This document shows positions 9,191 through 17,049 of a stretch of DNA of 64,000 nt, in pieces. Location of the stretch: contig NZ_CP042433.1 of assembly GCF_007970805.1 (NCBI RefSeq), positions 3,658,001-3,722,000 of the forward strand, given 5' to 3'. How positions within the stretch are numbered: position 1 is the first letter of the stretch; each line of letters opens with the position of its first letter. The DNA is from Flavisolibacter ginsenosidimutans (GTDB taxonomy: Bacteria > Bacteroidota > Bacteroidia > Chitinophagales > Chitinophagaceae). The translations under genes were made by a program, and so were the position numbers. The notes below the pieces were generated by a model, which saw only the letters and a program-made list of their open reading frames with translations, did no database searches and was not told the origin of the DNA.

Positions 9191-9617
9191 AGCACTCTTT
9201 GCAAACCCCCTTAATCACCACTTGCACGCTTTCCGCTTCGTATCCTTTTGGCAAGTCAATCTTTGGCGAAATCACATCATCCAAACAAATGGTCTTTTCG
9301 CAATTCGTGCAAACAAAATGCACGTGGTCGTCGTGATGGTGACCTTCTTCGCATTCCTTGCACAAGGCATAAAGAATAGAATTATCCGCTGTGGGAATTG
9401 AGTGAATGATGCCTTTTTCTTCAAAGGTTTGCAGGGTGCGGTAGATGGTTACGCGGTCAAAATTTTCACCAACTTTTTTTTCAATATCGCCGTGCGCAAG
9501 CGCATCGTCTTCGGCCAAAAACAACGAAAGAATTTTACGCCGGCTTTCCGTAGAGCTAAGTTGACGCCGGTGCAGAATATCGTTCAGGCGGAGGTTGCGT
9601 GTTTTTGTTTCCATCAA
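9180..9617 (-). CDS. Fur family transcriptional regulator
   Basis: A 145-residue metal-dependent repressor. A winged-helix DNA-binding domain (about 10-85, with FDRVTIYRTLQTFEEKG as recognition helix region) is followed by a dimerisation domain carrying metal ligands: HHHDDHVHF, CTNC and a final CKEC. The two Cys pairs indicate a structural zinc site. Whether it senses iron, zinc or peroxide cannot be settled from the sequence. It is translationally coupled to the upstream SCO gene: ATGA overlap at 9614-9617. That partner suggests a link to metal or copper supply for respiration. The last residues are encoded by repeat copy B. Confidence 0.88.
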   Translation of the reverse strand: MMETKTRNLRLNDILHRRQLSSTESRRKILSLFLAEDDALAHGDIEKKVGENFDRVTIYRTLQTFEEKGIIHSIPTADNSILYALCKECEEGHHHDDHVHFVCTNCEKTICLDDVISPKIDLPKGYEAESVQVVIKGVCKECSEP

Positions 9618-10222
9618 TCGGCGAGTAATTCTTTTACATCGTCTTCGAGTGTTTTTAATTCGGAAGGTTTGAGGCCGTCGTAAATTTTTACCACGTCGCC
9701 CTTACGGTTTACCAGTGCCACAAACTGCGAGTGCAAAAAATCAACGGTATCGTTCGATACAAAATTACTGGGGTCGTCAATTTTAAAACTGTAGCGGGCC
9801 GCTTTGTATAAACTGTCCTTTCTACCCGTTAGAAAAATCCACTTGTCTGTGTTCACGTTCATCGAATCGGCGTAGCGCTTCAGGCGTGCGGCCGAGTCGC
9901 GCAGCGGGTCGGATGTAAAGGAAAGAAAGAGTACGTTGGGTGTGTTCTTCAAGGCCTCGTAAGCAGGCTTTAAATTGTTGTTCATGCGCGGGCAAACCGA
10001 AGTGCAGGTAGTAAAGAAAAAATTCACCACCGCCACTTTGCCGTTGATGTTTTCGTCGGTAAAACGCTGGCCGTTCTGGTTGGTAAATGAAAACGGCTCA
10101 ACGTGACTGATAGCCGGTACCCGCTTTTTAAAATAGCCCGGCATCACTGCTTTGAGCGTGAAATAAAAACCCAGAGCCAACACCAAAAAGAACAAGGTAT
10201 ATACAAGAAACTTCTTCGACAT
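9614..10222 (-). CDS. SCO1/SenC family copper chaperone-like protein
   Basis: A 202-residue membrane-anchored thioredoxin-fold protein. The N-terminal membrane helix is about residues 6-25. The copper-binding CxxxC motif appears as FFFTTCTSVCPRMN near residues 76-80, and a distal histidine lies in DFLHSQF. SCO proteins deliver copper to cytochrome c oxidase CuA; a haem A synthase gene lies 8 kb away, consistent with an aa3-type oxidase in the organism. It overlaps the Fur-family gene by 4 bp, so the two form one operon. Confidence 0.9.
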   Translation of the reverse strand: MSKKFLVYTLFFLVLALGFYFTLKAVMPGYFKKRVPAISHVEPFSFTNQNGQRFTDENINGKVAVVNFFFTTCTSVCPRMNNNLKPAYEALKNTPNVLFLSFTSDPLRDSAARLKRYADSMNVNTDKWIFLTGRKDSLYKAARYSFKIDDPSNFVSNDTVDFLHSQFVALVNRKGDVVKIYDGLKPSELKTLEDDVKELLAD

Positions 10223-10329
10223 ACTTACAAGTGATGATACAAAGCTACCAATGGATTGGCAAACACCGGTTTTAGAACGGGTAGCACGAATTGATGCGCA
10301 AGCGAATTAACTTGCTTTAAAGATTTACC

Positions 10330-10752
10330 ATGAGAAAAGTTCTGCCATTCCTGTTCGTTTTTGTTTCTGTAACGAGCGTTGCGCAAAAGAATGATGAAAG
10401 CAAAATCCAGCAACTTCTTTCCGTGCAAACCGAAGCCTGGAACCGCGGCGATGTAGAAGGCTTTATGCAAACCTATTGGAAGAACGATTCGCTGATGTTC
10501 ATTGGCAAAAGCGGCGTTACACGGGGCTGGCAACAAACACTGGAAAATTACAAGAAAAGTTATCCCGATACGGCAGCGATGGGCAAGTTGGCGTTTGGCA
10601 TCATTGGCGTTAAACAACTTTCACCCGTTTATTTTTTTGTTGTGGGCAAGTGGATGTTGAAACGAACGAAAGGTGATTTGAGCGGACACTTTACTTTGTT
10701 GCTTCAAAAAATGGCCGGGCAGTGGGTGATCGTGGCCGATCATTCATCATAA
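10330..10752 (+). CDS. Exported NTF2-like (SnoaL/DUF4440-type) protein
   Basis: A 140-residue protein with a signal peptide (about 1-19, ending SVAQ). The mature part shows the NTF2-like alpha+beta pattern: an N-terminal helix with IQQLLSVQTEAWNRGDVEGFMQTYW, a GVTRGWQQTLENYK segment, then strands ending GQWVIVADHSS. Stand-alone proteins of this fold are often small-molecule binders or of unknown role. No catalytic residues can be assigned. It stands alone between two oppositely oriented genes. Confidence 0.75.
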   Translation: MRKVLPFLFVFVSVTSVAQKNDESKIQQLLSVQTEAWNRGDVEGFMQTYWKNDSLMFIGKSGVTRGWQQTLENYKKSYPDTAAMGKLAFGIIGVKQLSPVYFFVVGKWMLKRTKGDLSGHFTLLLQKMAGQWVIVADHSS

Positions 10753-10822
10753 CGGTTTTGTGGTTGGCATGATGTGCGCAGACGCTTTCATTCTCCTTTG
10801 CTCCTTAGCTCAGTGCGAAAAA

Positions 10823-11062
10823 TTATTCTTTCTTCTTCCACACCTTAAACAAAAAACGAAGAAGCAAAACCAACGTCACAAAAAAGATGAAATAGAAAAT
10901 GCCGTTGTACCAATCCAAGCCGTTTGTGAAATAACCCAATCGCAGGTAGAGTCCCAGCGTCATCATCAACAGGAGCCACAACGAAACCGCACCAAAGGAT
11001 TTCATGATCTTCTGGAAATAAACTTTCATCTCCGGGTCCATGCCGGTATTGTATTCGTCCAT
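10823..11062 (-). CDS. Small two-helix membrane protein, unknown function
   Basis: A 79-residue protein with two hydrophobic segments, about 22-42 and 50-70, and a basic C-terminus ending KVWKKKE. I chose the ATG at 11062 (MDEYNTGMDPEM). The upstream in-frame extension is Arg/Cys-rich, and part of it would be encoded by the palindrome at 11071-11214, so it is unlikely to be translated. It may share a transcript with the GH25 gene upstream, though the palindrome lies between. I do not recognise the family. Confidence 0.6.
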   Translation of the reverse strand: MDEYNTGMDPEMKVYFQKIMKSFGAVSLWLLLMMTLGLYLRLGYFTNGLDWYNGIFYFIFFVTLVLLLRFLFKVWKKKE

Positions 11063-11070
11063 GAGAGTTT

Positions 11071-11214
11071 GTTTACGTGTTCGCCTGTTTACAAGTCCAC
11101 GCGTTGTTCTAAAGCACAAACATAGCTTATGGCAAATCCGTTGTTTATGATTTTCGTCGTGAAGACTTCTTTTTGAAAAAGCACGCCGACGGGTGAACCG
11201 GTGAACACGTAAAC
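11071..11214. repeat. Intergenic inverted repeat with long loop
   Basis: A perfect 12-bp arm pair (11071-11082 with 11203-11214) extends imperfectly inwards to about 22 bp, enclosing about 100 bases. It lies between the GH25 gene and the small membrane protein, both on the minus strand. Confidence 0.5.
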
Positions 11215-11225
11215 TTGTGAACGCT

Positions 11226-11996
11226 TCAGGGAACAAGCAGCGCTCTGAACGCTGCCGAGTCGCCGCTGAATACGTTAAAATCAACCTTGGCAATGATGCC
11301 GTTTACGTGGCCTTCTTCGCTGTGTTGCCAAAAATGCCAGGGCCTTGAAATGCGCGGATTGTCGGGCTGATAATAATGTGCAATCCACAAGGGGTAGTCG
11401 TCAAATTTTCCCTTTAAATACTTTTCATAAAACGTAACGTAAGTATAAATGATGGGCTTTACGCCGTAGGCCTGTTCCATCGCATCCAGCCAGGCCTGTA
11501 CTTCATTTTGCAATTTGTCCACGGGCATGTTCCAGCCGCGTTCAATGTCCAGCACTGGCGGCAGGTCGCCGCTTTCGAGCTTCACGTTTTCAAAAAAGTT
11601 TTGCGCTTGTGATTTGCCGTCTTTTTTCGGATAAAAAAAATGATACGCCCCGCGAACCACGCCGGCTTCTTTTGCTTTTTTCCAGTTGCGTTTAAAATAA
11701 GGATCTACAAGGCCGGTGCCTTCGGTGGCTTTGATAAAGGCAAAACCGAGTTGCACGTTCTTTACCCGCATTTTTTTTACTTCTTGCCAGGCAATGGTGC
11801 TTTGGTAGCGGCTCACGTCAATGCCGTGAATCTCGTACTGCGTGGGAATGCTGATGCCGAATTCTTTGTAGCGGATAAAAGTGGGTTCTTTTACTTGCAG
11901 CCAAAGAAAAAACAGGTAGCCTAAAAACAGCGCTGCGGCAATGACCGTAGCCCACAGTACACGGCGAAGATTTTTGGATGCTTTTCGTTTTGCCAC
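11226..11996 (-). CDS. GH25 family lysozyme (muramidase), membrane-anchored
   Basis: Predicted peptidoglycan muramidase of 256 residues. A membrane helix (about 14-35) follows a basic N-terminus, and the rest is a GH25 barrel: IHGIDVSRYQ at the first strand, FIKATEGTG, GAYHFFYP, the catalytic-type PVLDIE motif, and WHFWQHSEEGHV near the end. These are the standard GH25 signature positions. The start is uncertain: GTG at 11996 gives a normal short basic leader, while TTG at 12005 adds three residues. No ATG is available upstream of the membrane helix. Confidence 0.88.
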   Translation of the reverse strand: MAKRKASKNLRRVLWATVIAAALFLGYLFFLWLQVKEPTFIRYKEFGISIPTQYEIHGIDVSRYQSTIAWQEVKKMRVKNVQLGFAFIKATEGTGLVDPYFKRNWKKAKEAGVVRGAYHFFYPKKDGKSQAQNFFENVKLESGDLPPVLDIERGWNMPVDKLQNEVQAWLDAMEQAYGVKPIIYTYVTFYEKYLKGKFDDYPLWIAHYYQPDNPRISRPWHFWQHSEEGHVNGIIAKVDFNVFSGDSAAFRALLVP

Positions 11997-12038
11997 GGTG
12001 TGCAAATAACGAAGAAATGGAGCAAATAGTTTTCAGCG

Positions 12039-12098
12039 GTCGGCTATCGGCTTTCTGTTTTCAGCGACCTGAGTCAAAGCTGAAAGCCGACGGCCGAT
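12039..12098. repeat. Intergenic palindrome of CGGCTTTC/GAAAGCCG type
   Basis: Arms 12039-12056 and 12080-12098 pair with two mismatches over the core TCGGC..TCGGCTTTC. It sits between the divergent GH25 and aminotransferase genes and adds a false in-frame extension upstream of the aminotransferase start. Confidence 0.55.
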
Positions 12099-12164
12099 GA
12101 CTGGCAGCCGCTTGGGCATCATAGAACGGGACGGAGTTCGGCCTCACCCCGAAACATTTTCCGT

Positions 12165-12172
12165 TACTTTTG
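12165..12172 (+). promoter_or_regulatory. Bacteroidota -7 box TACTTTTG
   Basis: Exact TAnnTTTG match 17 bp before the aminotransferase ATG at 12190. A short leader is implied. No convincing -33 TTG at standard spacing. Confidence 0.55.
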
Positions 12173-12189
12173 CGGCCAACTCGAAAAAA

Positions 12190-13443
12190 ATGAAACTGTC
12201 GCATTTATCCGAAACGCTGATCGGCTCAGAGATCGTAAAACTGGGCGGCGAAATAAGAGACCGCATTCGCAAAGGCGAACGCATTTACAACTTTACCGTT
12301 GGCGATTTTGATCCCAAGATATTTCCCATTCCAAAAGGATTGGAAGACCACATTGTAGAAGCGTACCGCGAACATTTTACCAATTATCCTCCTGGTGAAG
12401 GAAGTCTTGAACTTCGCGAAGCCTTGAGCAAATTCTCAAAACAATACCAGGGATTTGATTACGGCGTTGATGAAATTCTGGTGGCTTCGGGCGGACGTCC
12501 GCTGATCTATGCCTTGTTTCGCGCTGTGGTTGACAAAGGTGAAAAAGTATTGTATGCGGTGCCAAGCTGGAACAACAATCACTATACACATTTTGTAGAA
12601 GCCGAACACGTGGTGGTGGAAGCAAAAGCCGAAAACGGTTTTATGCCTACAGCAGATGATTTAAAGCCTTATATCCAGGATGCTTCTTTTCTGGCGCTTT
12701 GCTCACCGCAAAATCCTACCGGCACAACCTTCCGCAAAGAAGATCTTGAAGCCATTTGCCAATTGGTAGTGGATGAAAACAAGCGGCGCGGCGATGCGAA
12801 AAAATTGTACGTGATGTACGACCAAATGTATTGGCATCTCACCTACGACGGCATCAAACATTACGACCCCGTTTCCCTCAACCCCGAAATGCGGCCGTAC
12901 ACCATTTTCATTGACGCCATCAGCAAATGCTTTGCGGCCACGGGTGTTCGTGTTGGTTGGAGCATGGGGCCCGCAAACGTGTTGAACAAGATGAAGGCGA
13001 TTCTTTCGCACGTGGGTGCCTGGGCGCCGATGCCGGAACAAAAAGGCCTCACGAAATTTTTAGGCGAAACCGAAAACATCAATAGCTATTTCACGCATTT
13101 CAAAGCCGAAGTAGAAGAAAGGCTCCGCCGCATTTACGAAGGCTTTGTGCAATTGAAAAAAGACGGTTGTCCGGTGGATGCCATTGCACCCGAAGCGGCC
13201 ATCTATCTTACCATAAAAATTGACCTTGCCGGCAAACAAACGGCCGAAGGAAAGAAGTTGGAAACGCAGGCTGATGTAACGTCGTATTTGTTGCAGAACG
13301 CAGGCCTTGCCATCGTTCCGTTCTATGCCTTTGGCGCTGATAAGTCTTCGCCCTGGTACCGCTTAAGCGTGGGCACCTGCAAAAAAGAGGAGATTGACGA
13401 AATGCTGCAAAAGCTGCGCACAGCCCTGCAAGGTTTGCACTAA
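12190..13443 (+). CDS. PLP-dependent aminotransferase, class I/II
   Basis: A 417-residue fold-type I aminotransferase. The N-terminal GDFDPKIFPIP and NYPPGEGSLELREAL segments, the SPQNPTGT motif and the PLP-binding Lys246 in AISKCFAATGVRVGW are all in place; the C-terminal domain includes PFYAFG and WYRLSVG. The substrate is not clear; aspartate/aromatic-type enzymes of this class are the nearest. The start at 12190 fits the promoter box at 12165. The longer ATG at 12097 lies in the palindrome and is rejected. It overlaps the convergent gene at 13440 by 4 bp. Confidence 0.9.
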   Translation: MKLSHLSETLIGSEIVKLGGEIRDRIRKGERIYNFTVGDFDPKIFPIPKGLEDHIVEAYREHFTNYPPGEGSLELREALSKFSKQYQGFDYGVDEILVASGGRPLIYALFRAVVDKGEKVLYAVPSWNNNHYTHFVEAEHVVVEAKAENGFMPTADDLKPYIQDASFLALCSPQNPTGTTFRKEDLEAICQLVVDENKRRGDAKKLYVMYDQMYWHLTYDGIKHYDPVSLNPEMRPYTIFIDAISKCFAATGVRVGWSMGPANVLNKMKAILSHVGAWAPMPEQKGLTKFLGETENINSYFTHFKAEVEERLRRIYEGFVQLKKDGCPVDAIAPEAAIYLTIKIDLAGKQTAEGKKLETQADVTSYLLQNAGLAIVPFYAFGADKSSPWYRLSVGTCKKEEIDEMLQKLRTALQGLH

Positions 13444-13682
13444 TTTTTACTGATCAAAAAATAAAAAGGCTTTAACTCGTGCCAGGCAATGGCCTTGAGT
13501 ATGGCCTTTTCTTTTTGCGTAACCTGTGTGCGTGTAACCAATTCGTGCGTGCGGCAAAAAACATCATCTCGTTCCACCCGCATCAAAATTTCGTGAAGAC
13601 ACTCGACTTCTTTTTGCAGAAGGTCGTCGTTATATACTTCTTCTTTATAGAGGAGGAGCAAGTCGCGGTTATAGTTTTTCAT
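13440..13682 (-). CDS. Conserved-looking small protein, unknown function
   Basis: An 80-residue, probably soluble and largely helical protein (RDLLLLYKEEVYNDDLLQKEVECLHEILMRVERDD), with two Cys and no membrane segment. I do not recognise a family. It shares strand with the lipoprotein gene at 13702, 19 bp upstream, and they may form an operon. Its stop overlaps the aminotransferase stop by 4 bp, so the convergent genes have no space for a terminator. Confidence 0.55.
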   Translation of the reverse strand: MKNYNRDLLLLYKEEVYNDDLLQKEVECLHEILMRVERDDVFCRTHELVTRTQVTQKEKAILKAIAWHELKPFYFLISKN

Positions 13683-13701
13683 GGCTCATCTGTTTTAAAT
13701 C

Positions 13702-13821
13702 CTATACTTTTCCGGGACATCCGCAACTGCTGCCTTTTCCAGTTCCTGAGTAGTAATTGCGGGCACAACCCGATATACCGAGAATAGTCAAGAACAGTGC
13801 CATGTAGATTATCTTCTTCAT
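13702..13821 (-). CDS. 39-residue Cys/Gly-rich lipoprotein
   Basis: A small frame below common length cut-offs. It begins MKKIIYMALFLTILGISG and has a lipobox ISG-C with Cys19, giving a mature lipoprotein of about 21 residues that ends SSCGCPGKV. The textbook lipoprotein signal (two Lys, hydrophobic stretch, lipobox) makes chance unlikely. Very short lipoproteins with a CGCP-like tail occur in Bacteroidota from my recollection, but no function is known to me. It is immediately upstream of the 80-residue gene at 13440-13682. Confidence 0.7.
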   Translation of the reverse strand: MKKIIYMALFLTILGISGCARNYYSGTGKGSSCGCPGKV

Positions 13822-13893
13822 AATGGGGTTTGTAAAATAACTATTTTACCATCGCATTTCGTATAGCGCCTTGGAAAAGAAAGGAAAATTAAC

Positions 13894-15006
13894 ATGAACC
13901 GCCCGATTGCATCGCCAAAAATTTTGGTGGCGCCGCTCGATTGGGGCCTCGGACATGCAACCCGCTGCGTTCCGGTTGTCCGCGAATTGCTCCGACAAGG
14001 CTGCACGGTTTTGCTGGCCGGCGAGAGTAAGCAAAAAGCCTTATTGCAACAGGAGTTTCCACATCTTCCGTTTTTAGAATTACCCGGCTATCGTATCGAG
14101 TATGCTTCTTCGGGCTGGGGACTGGCAGCGAAAATTGTGGCGCAAATTCCCAAACTTCTTTCGGCCATGAAAGATGAACAAGAATGGCTGAAAAAAGTTG
14201 TGGAAGAAGAAAAGATTGACGCCGTGATTTCGGATAACCGTTACGGCTTGTATCATGCGGACGTGCACGCTGTTTTTGTTACGCACCAACTGCGCATCAA
14301 AGCGCCGGTGAAGCTTGCCGAAGATTTTTTGCAGGAAATGGCTTACAGTTACATCAACAAGTTTGACGAGTGCTGGGTACCCGATGCGGAAGGTAACGAG
14401 GTTTTGGCCGGCGAACTTTCGCACCCCGAAGAATTGCCGTCAATTCCGTTGCGTTACGTGGGCACCTTGTCGCGGTTCGGCAATGCGCAAATGCCCGAAA
14501 ACGGAAAGTCGTTGCTGATTCTTCTTTCGGGTCCAGAGCCGCAGCGAACCTTGCTTGAAGAAAGTCTTTTAGACGAATTGAAGGAATATGAACAGCCCGT
14601 TGTTTTGGTGAGAGGTTTGCCCGGTGAAGCCGGTGAATTAAACGTGCCGGAAAACGTTTCGGTTTACAATCATTTGCCTGCGGCCGAACTGGAAGAAAAG
14701 ATCAGAAATGCATCGCTTGTCATTGCCCGTTGCGGTTACAGCACCGTAATGGATCTGACCGTTTTAAAAAAGCGAAGCATTTTGATTCCAACACCCGGGC
14801 AAACAGAACAGGAATATTTAGCCGGCTATTTAATGAAGAGAAGTTTTGCTTTTTGCGTGGCGCAAAAAAAGTTCAGATTAAAAAACGCGTTAGCATTGGC
14901 TGAAAACTTTCCGTATCAATCTTTCGAAGGAAAATCAAACGGTTTGCAGGCGGCCGTTCATGCTCTAATCCGTCGCATCGAATCAAAGGAGAAATCAAAT
15001 CTGTAA
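13894..15006 (+). CDS. MurG-like / GT28-type glycosyltransferase
   Basis: A 370-residue GT-B fold protein. An N-terminal glycine-rich GLGHATR loop (about 18-24) is typical of MurG and related GT28 enzymes, and the C-terminal donor-binding domain has IARCGYSTVMDL and TPGQTEQEYLA. It lacks a signal peptide and is cytosolic. It is not MurG itself, because the usual division and cell-wall neighbours are absent. Such Bacteroidota proteins are annotated only as glycosyltransferases, with unknown acceptor. A terminator follows at 15038-15055. Confidence 0.82.
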   Translation: MNRPIASPKILVAPLDWGLGHATRCVPVVRELLRQGCTVLLAGESKQKALLQQEFPHLPFLELPGYRIEYASSGWGLAAKIVAQIPKLLSAMKDEQEWLKKVVEEEKIDAVISDNRYGLYHADVHAVFVTHQLRIKAPVKLAEDFLQEMAYSYINKFDECWVPDAEGNEVLAGELSHPEELPSIPLRYVGTLSRFGNAQMPENGKSLLILLSGPEPQRTLLEESLLDELKEYEQPVVLVRGLPGEAGELNVPENVSVYNHLPAAELEEKIRNASLVIARCGYSTVMDLTVLKKRSILIPTPGQTEQEYLAGYLMKRSFAFCVAQKKFRLKNALALAENFPYQSFEGKSNGLQAAVHALIRRIESKEKSNL

Positions 15007-15037
15007 AAAAAATCCCGGTAATCTACGGTCACAAAAA

Positions 15038-15062
15038 CGCCCCGATTCCGGGGCGCTCTTGT
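15038..15062 (+). terminator. GC-rich intrinsic terminator
   Basis: A 7-bp stem CGCCCCG/CGGGGCG (15038-15044/15049-15055) lies 31 bases after the glycosyltransferase stop, followed by a short CTCTTGTT tail. Only a weak T run, so termination may be partial. Confidence 0.65.
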
Positions 15063-15184
15063 TAACCTTCAACCATTTTTTACGGCAGAACATTTGTTAT
15101 GCAGCACATAAAAGACAAAACAGAGACAGTAAAACGCTGCACGGGTTTAAACGGTTTTATAAAAACAAGAAAGAAAGCGGGTAA

Positions 15185-15841
15185 TCACTCTGCCGAAACA
15201 GCAACTTCGCTATTGAGTGAAAGGGAGTTTACGCTTGGGGTCATCGTAACCAATCGCGGCTGGCTGTAATCAAGCCGGAAGGTTTTGCGGTGGTAACGGC
15301 AGGGCCCGTATTTATCCAGCGCAGCCTGGTGTTCCTTGGTTGCGTAGCCTTTGTTTTGCGCCCAGTTGTACCGCGGATATTTGTTGTGCAGTTCTTTCAT
15401 GAAATCGTCGCGGTAAGTTTTTGCCAGAACGCTGGCCGCGGCAATGGAAGCGTATTTTCCGTCGCCGCCAACAATGCATTTGTGCGGTACCCTTTTAAAG
15501 GGCGAGAACCGGTTGCCGTCAATCAGCAACAAGCCTGGTTGTGCCTGAAGTTTTTTTACGGCCAGGTGCATGGCTTTGAAGGAGGCTTTTAAAATATTCA
15601 GTTTGTCAATTTGTTTGTGATCTAATTGCGCTACAGCAAAGGCCAGCGACCGCTGCTCAATAACGGGGCGCAATTCGTTGCGCTGCTCTTCAGTAATCTG
15701 TTTCGAATCGTTTAAAAGTGGATGATAAAAGTCCTTCGGTAAAATAACGGCAGCCGCAAACACAGGCCCGGCAAGGCATCCGCGGCCTGCTTCGTCGCAT
15801 CCGGCTTCTACCAAATCTTCCTGAAAAAAAGGCAACAACAT
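15185..15841 (-). CDS. rnhB: Ribonuclease HII
   Basis: Removes RNA from RNA-DNA hybrids, including single ribonucleotides misincorporated into DNA. It is 218 residues from the ATG at 15841. The catalytic acidic residues are visible in GCDEAGRG (Asp16, Glu17) and LLLIDGNRF; the RNase HII-specific GDGKYASIAAASVLAKTYRD and GYATKEHQAAL segments follow. The C-terminal 25 residues, rich in Ser and Val, extend past the usual end and are probably disordered. TTG at 15850 would add three residues and is less likely. Confidence 0.95.
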   Translation of the reverse strand: MLLPFFQEDLVEAGCDEAGRGCLAGPVFAAAVILPKDFYHPLLNDSKQITEEQRNELRPVIEQRSLAFAVAQLDHKQIDKLNILKASFKAMHLAVKKLQAQPGLLLIDGNRFSPFKRVPHKCIVGGDGKYASIAAASVLAKTYRDDFMKELHNKYPRYNWAQNKGYATKEHQAALDKYGPCRYHRKTFRLDYSQPRLVTMTPSVNSLSLNSEVAVSAE

Positions 15842-15985
15842 CGTATTCAAAAATACGCGTAGCTTTTTTAATCATCGGTTGCCCCGCATGAATTAAAGAA
15901 AGTTTTAGCGTCCGCAGCCAATGCGTTTTCGCCTGCGAAAGACGGCCATTCAATTCTTCGTAACTTGACGTGAGAGAATTATACC

Positions 15986-16957
15986 ATGCGTTCGCTTCGG
16001 TCATCCTGTTTTCCTTTTTTTCTTGGAATAGCTGCTTGCGGTTTTATTCTTGAAGATGCCCTGCCAGGCGCTTCACAAAAGGCAATGGTGTTGCACCAAC
16101 AATACCGCGAGGACGAAGAATGGATTGCACCATCCGAATTTGAAATTCCGCCGGGAGAGGAGGGTGAATTGATACGCTACGGAAAAGAACTGGTTGCGCA
16201 TACGTCAATTTACCTTGGGCCGAAAGGAGTCGTAGCGCATTTAGCCAACAGAATGAATTGTCAAAACTGCCACACCTACGCAGGCACCGAAAATTTCGCC
16301 AACCCGTTTTCTGCTGTCGCGTCAACTTATCCAAAATACAGGGAGAGAAGTGGGCGGAAGGAATCCATCGAGTCTCGGGTAAACGATTGCCTGCAACGCA
16401 GCATGAACGGCCAGACACTGGACAGTTTAAGCCACGAGATGAAGGCCATGATTGCTTACATTAAGTGGGTAGGAGGCGGGGTACCAAAGGGTGCCCGTCC
16501 AAAAGGTGCAGGCATCGAACCGTTGCCGCTTTTAAAGCGGGCGGCCGATCCGCAAAAGGGAGGAGGAGTTTTTCTTTTGCATTGCCAGCGTTGCCACGGT
16601 GAAAAGGGGCAAGGCTTGTTATCACCCGATTCGGTTTCTTATGTTTATCCGCCTTTATGGGGCGATGGAAGTTTCAATACCGCTGCAGGCATCAATCGTC
16701 TTTCTCTTTTGGCAGGCTTTATTAAAAACAACATGCCCTTTGGTGCTAATTGGAAAGAGCCGGAATTGAACAACGAAGACGCTTGGGACGTAGCGGCGTT
16801 TGTTGCCTCGCAACCGCGGCCAATAAAAAACTTCGCTGGCGATTGGAAAGACCTTTCTAAAAAACCTTTTGATTATCCTTTCGGCCCCTACGCCGATTCC
16901 TTCTCAGAACGGCAACACAAGTATGGACCGTTCGATGTAATGAAGAAAAAGAAATAA
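15986..16957 (+). CDS. Dihaem c-type cytochrome, thiosulfate dehydrogenase (TsdA)-like
   Basis: Exported dihaem cytochrome of 323 residues. Haem motifs are CQNCH at 92-96 and CQRCH at 200-204. The NDCLQRSMNG segment places Cys135 where TsdA has its unusual axial cysteine ligand to haem 1, and the order YLGPKG, haem 1, RSMNG, AYIKW, haem 2, then EDAWDVAAFV, DYPFGPYAD and KYGPF follows TsdA. TsdA interconverts thiosulfate and tetrathionate. The N-terminus has a lipobox-like IAAC (Cys18), so it may be a lipoprotein. It is followed, convergently, by a Tat-exported DsrE-like gene. Family call is good; the reaction direction is unknown. Confidence 0.8.
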   Translation: MRSLRSSCFPFFLGIAACGFILEDALPGASQKAMVLHQQYREDEEWIAPSEFEIPPGEEGELIRYGKELVAHTSIYLGPKGVVAHLANRMNCQNCHTYAGTENFANPFSAVASTYPKYRERSGRKESIESRVNDCLQRSMNGQTLDSLSHEMKAMIAYIKWVGGGVPKGARPKGAGIEPLPLLKRAADPQKGGGVFLLHCQRCHGEKGQGLLSPDSVSYVYPPLWGDGSFNTAAGINRLSLLAGFIKNNMPFGANWKEPELNNEDAWDVAAFVASQPRPIKNFAGDWKDLSKKPFDYPFGPYADSFSERQHKYGPFDVMKKKK

Positions 16958-16960
16958 AAA

Positions 16961-17037
16961 ATGAATAATCGGTAAGAGTGCCGTGCTTTGTATAAAATGT
17001 TTATGTTATTCAGCCATCACTCTTACCGATTATTCAT
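16961..17037. repeat. Perfect 20-bp intergenic palindrome
   Basis: Arms 16961-16980 and 17018-17037 pair perfectly over 20 bp around a 37-base loop. It lies between the convergent genes ending at 16957 and 17050 and begins three bases after the cytochrome stop. There is no T run, so it is not a canonical terminator, though RNA from either strand would fold strongly. Confidence 0.7.
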
Positions 17038-17049
17038 CGTTCATGCTTC

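Noticed and set aside
12097..12189. N-terminal extension of the aminotransferase
   Set aside because: It begins at the end of a palindrome and precedes the promoter box at 12165; the 12190 start fits the domain boundary.
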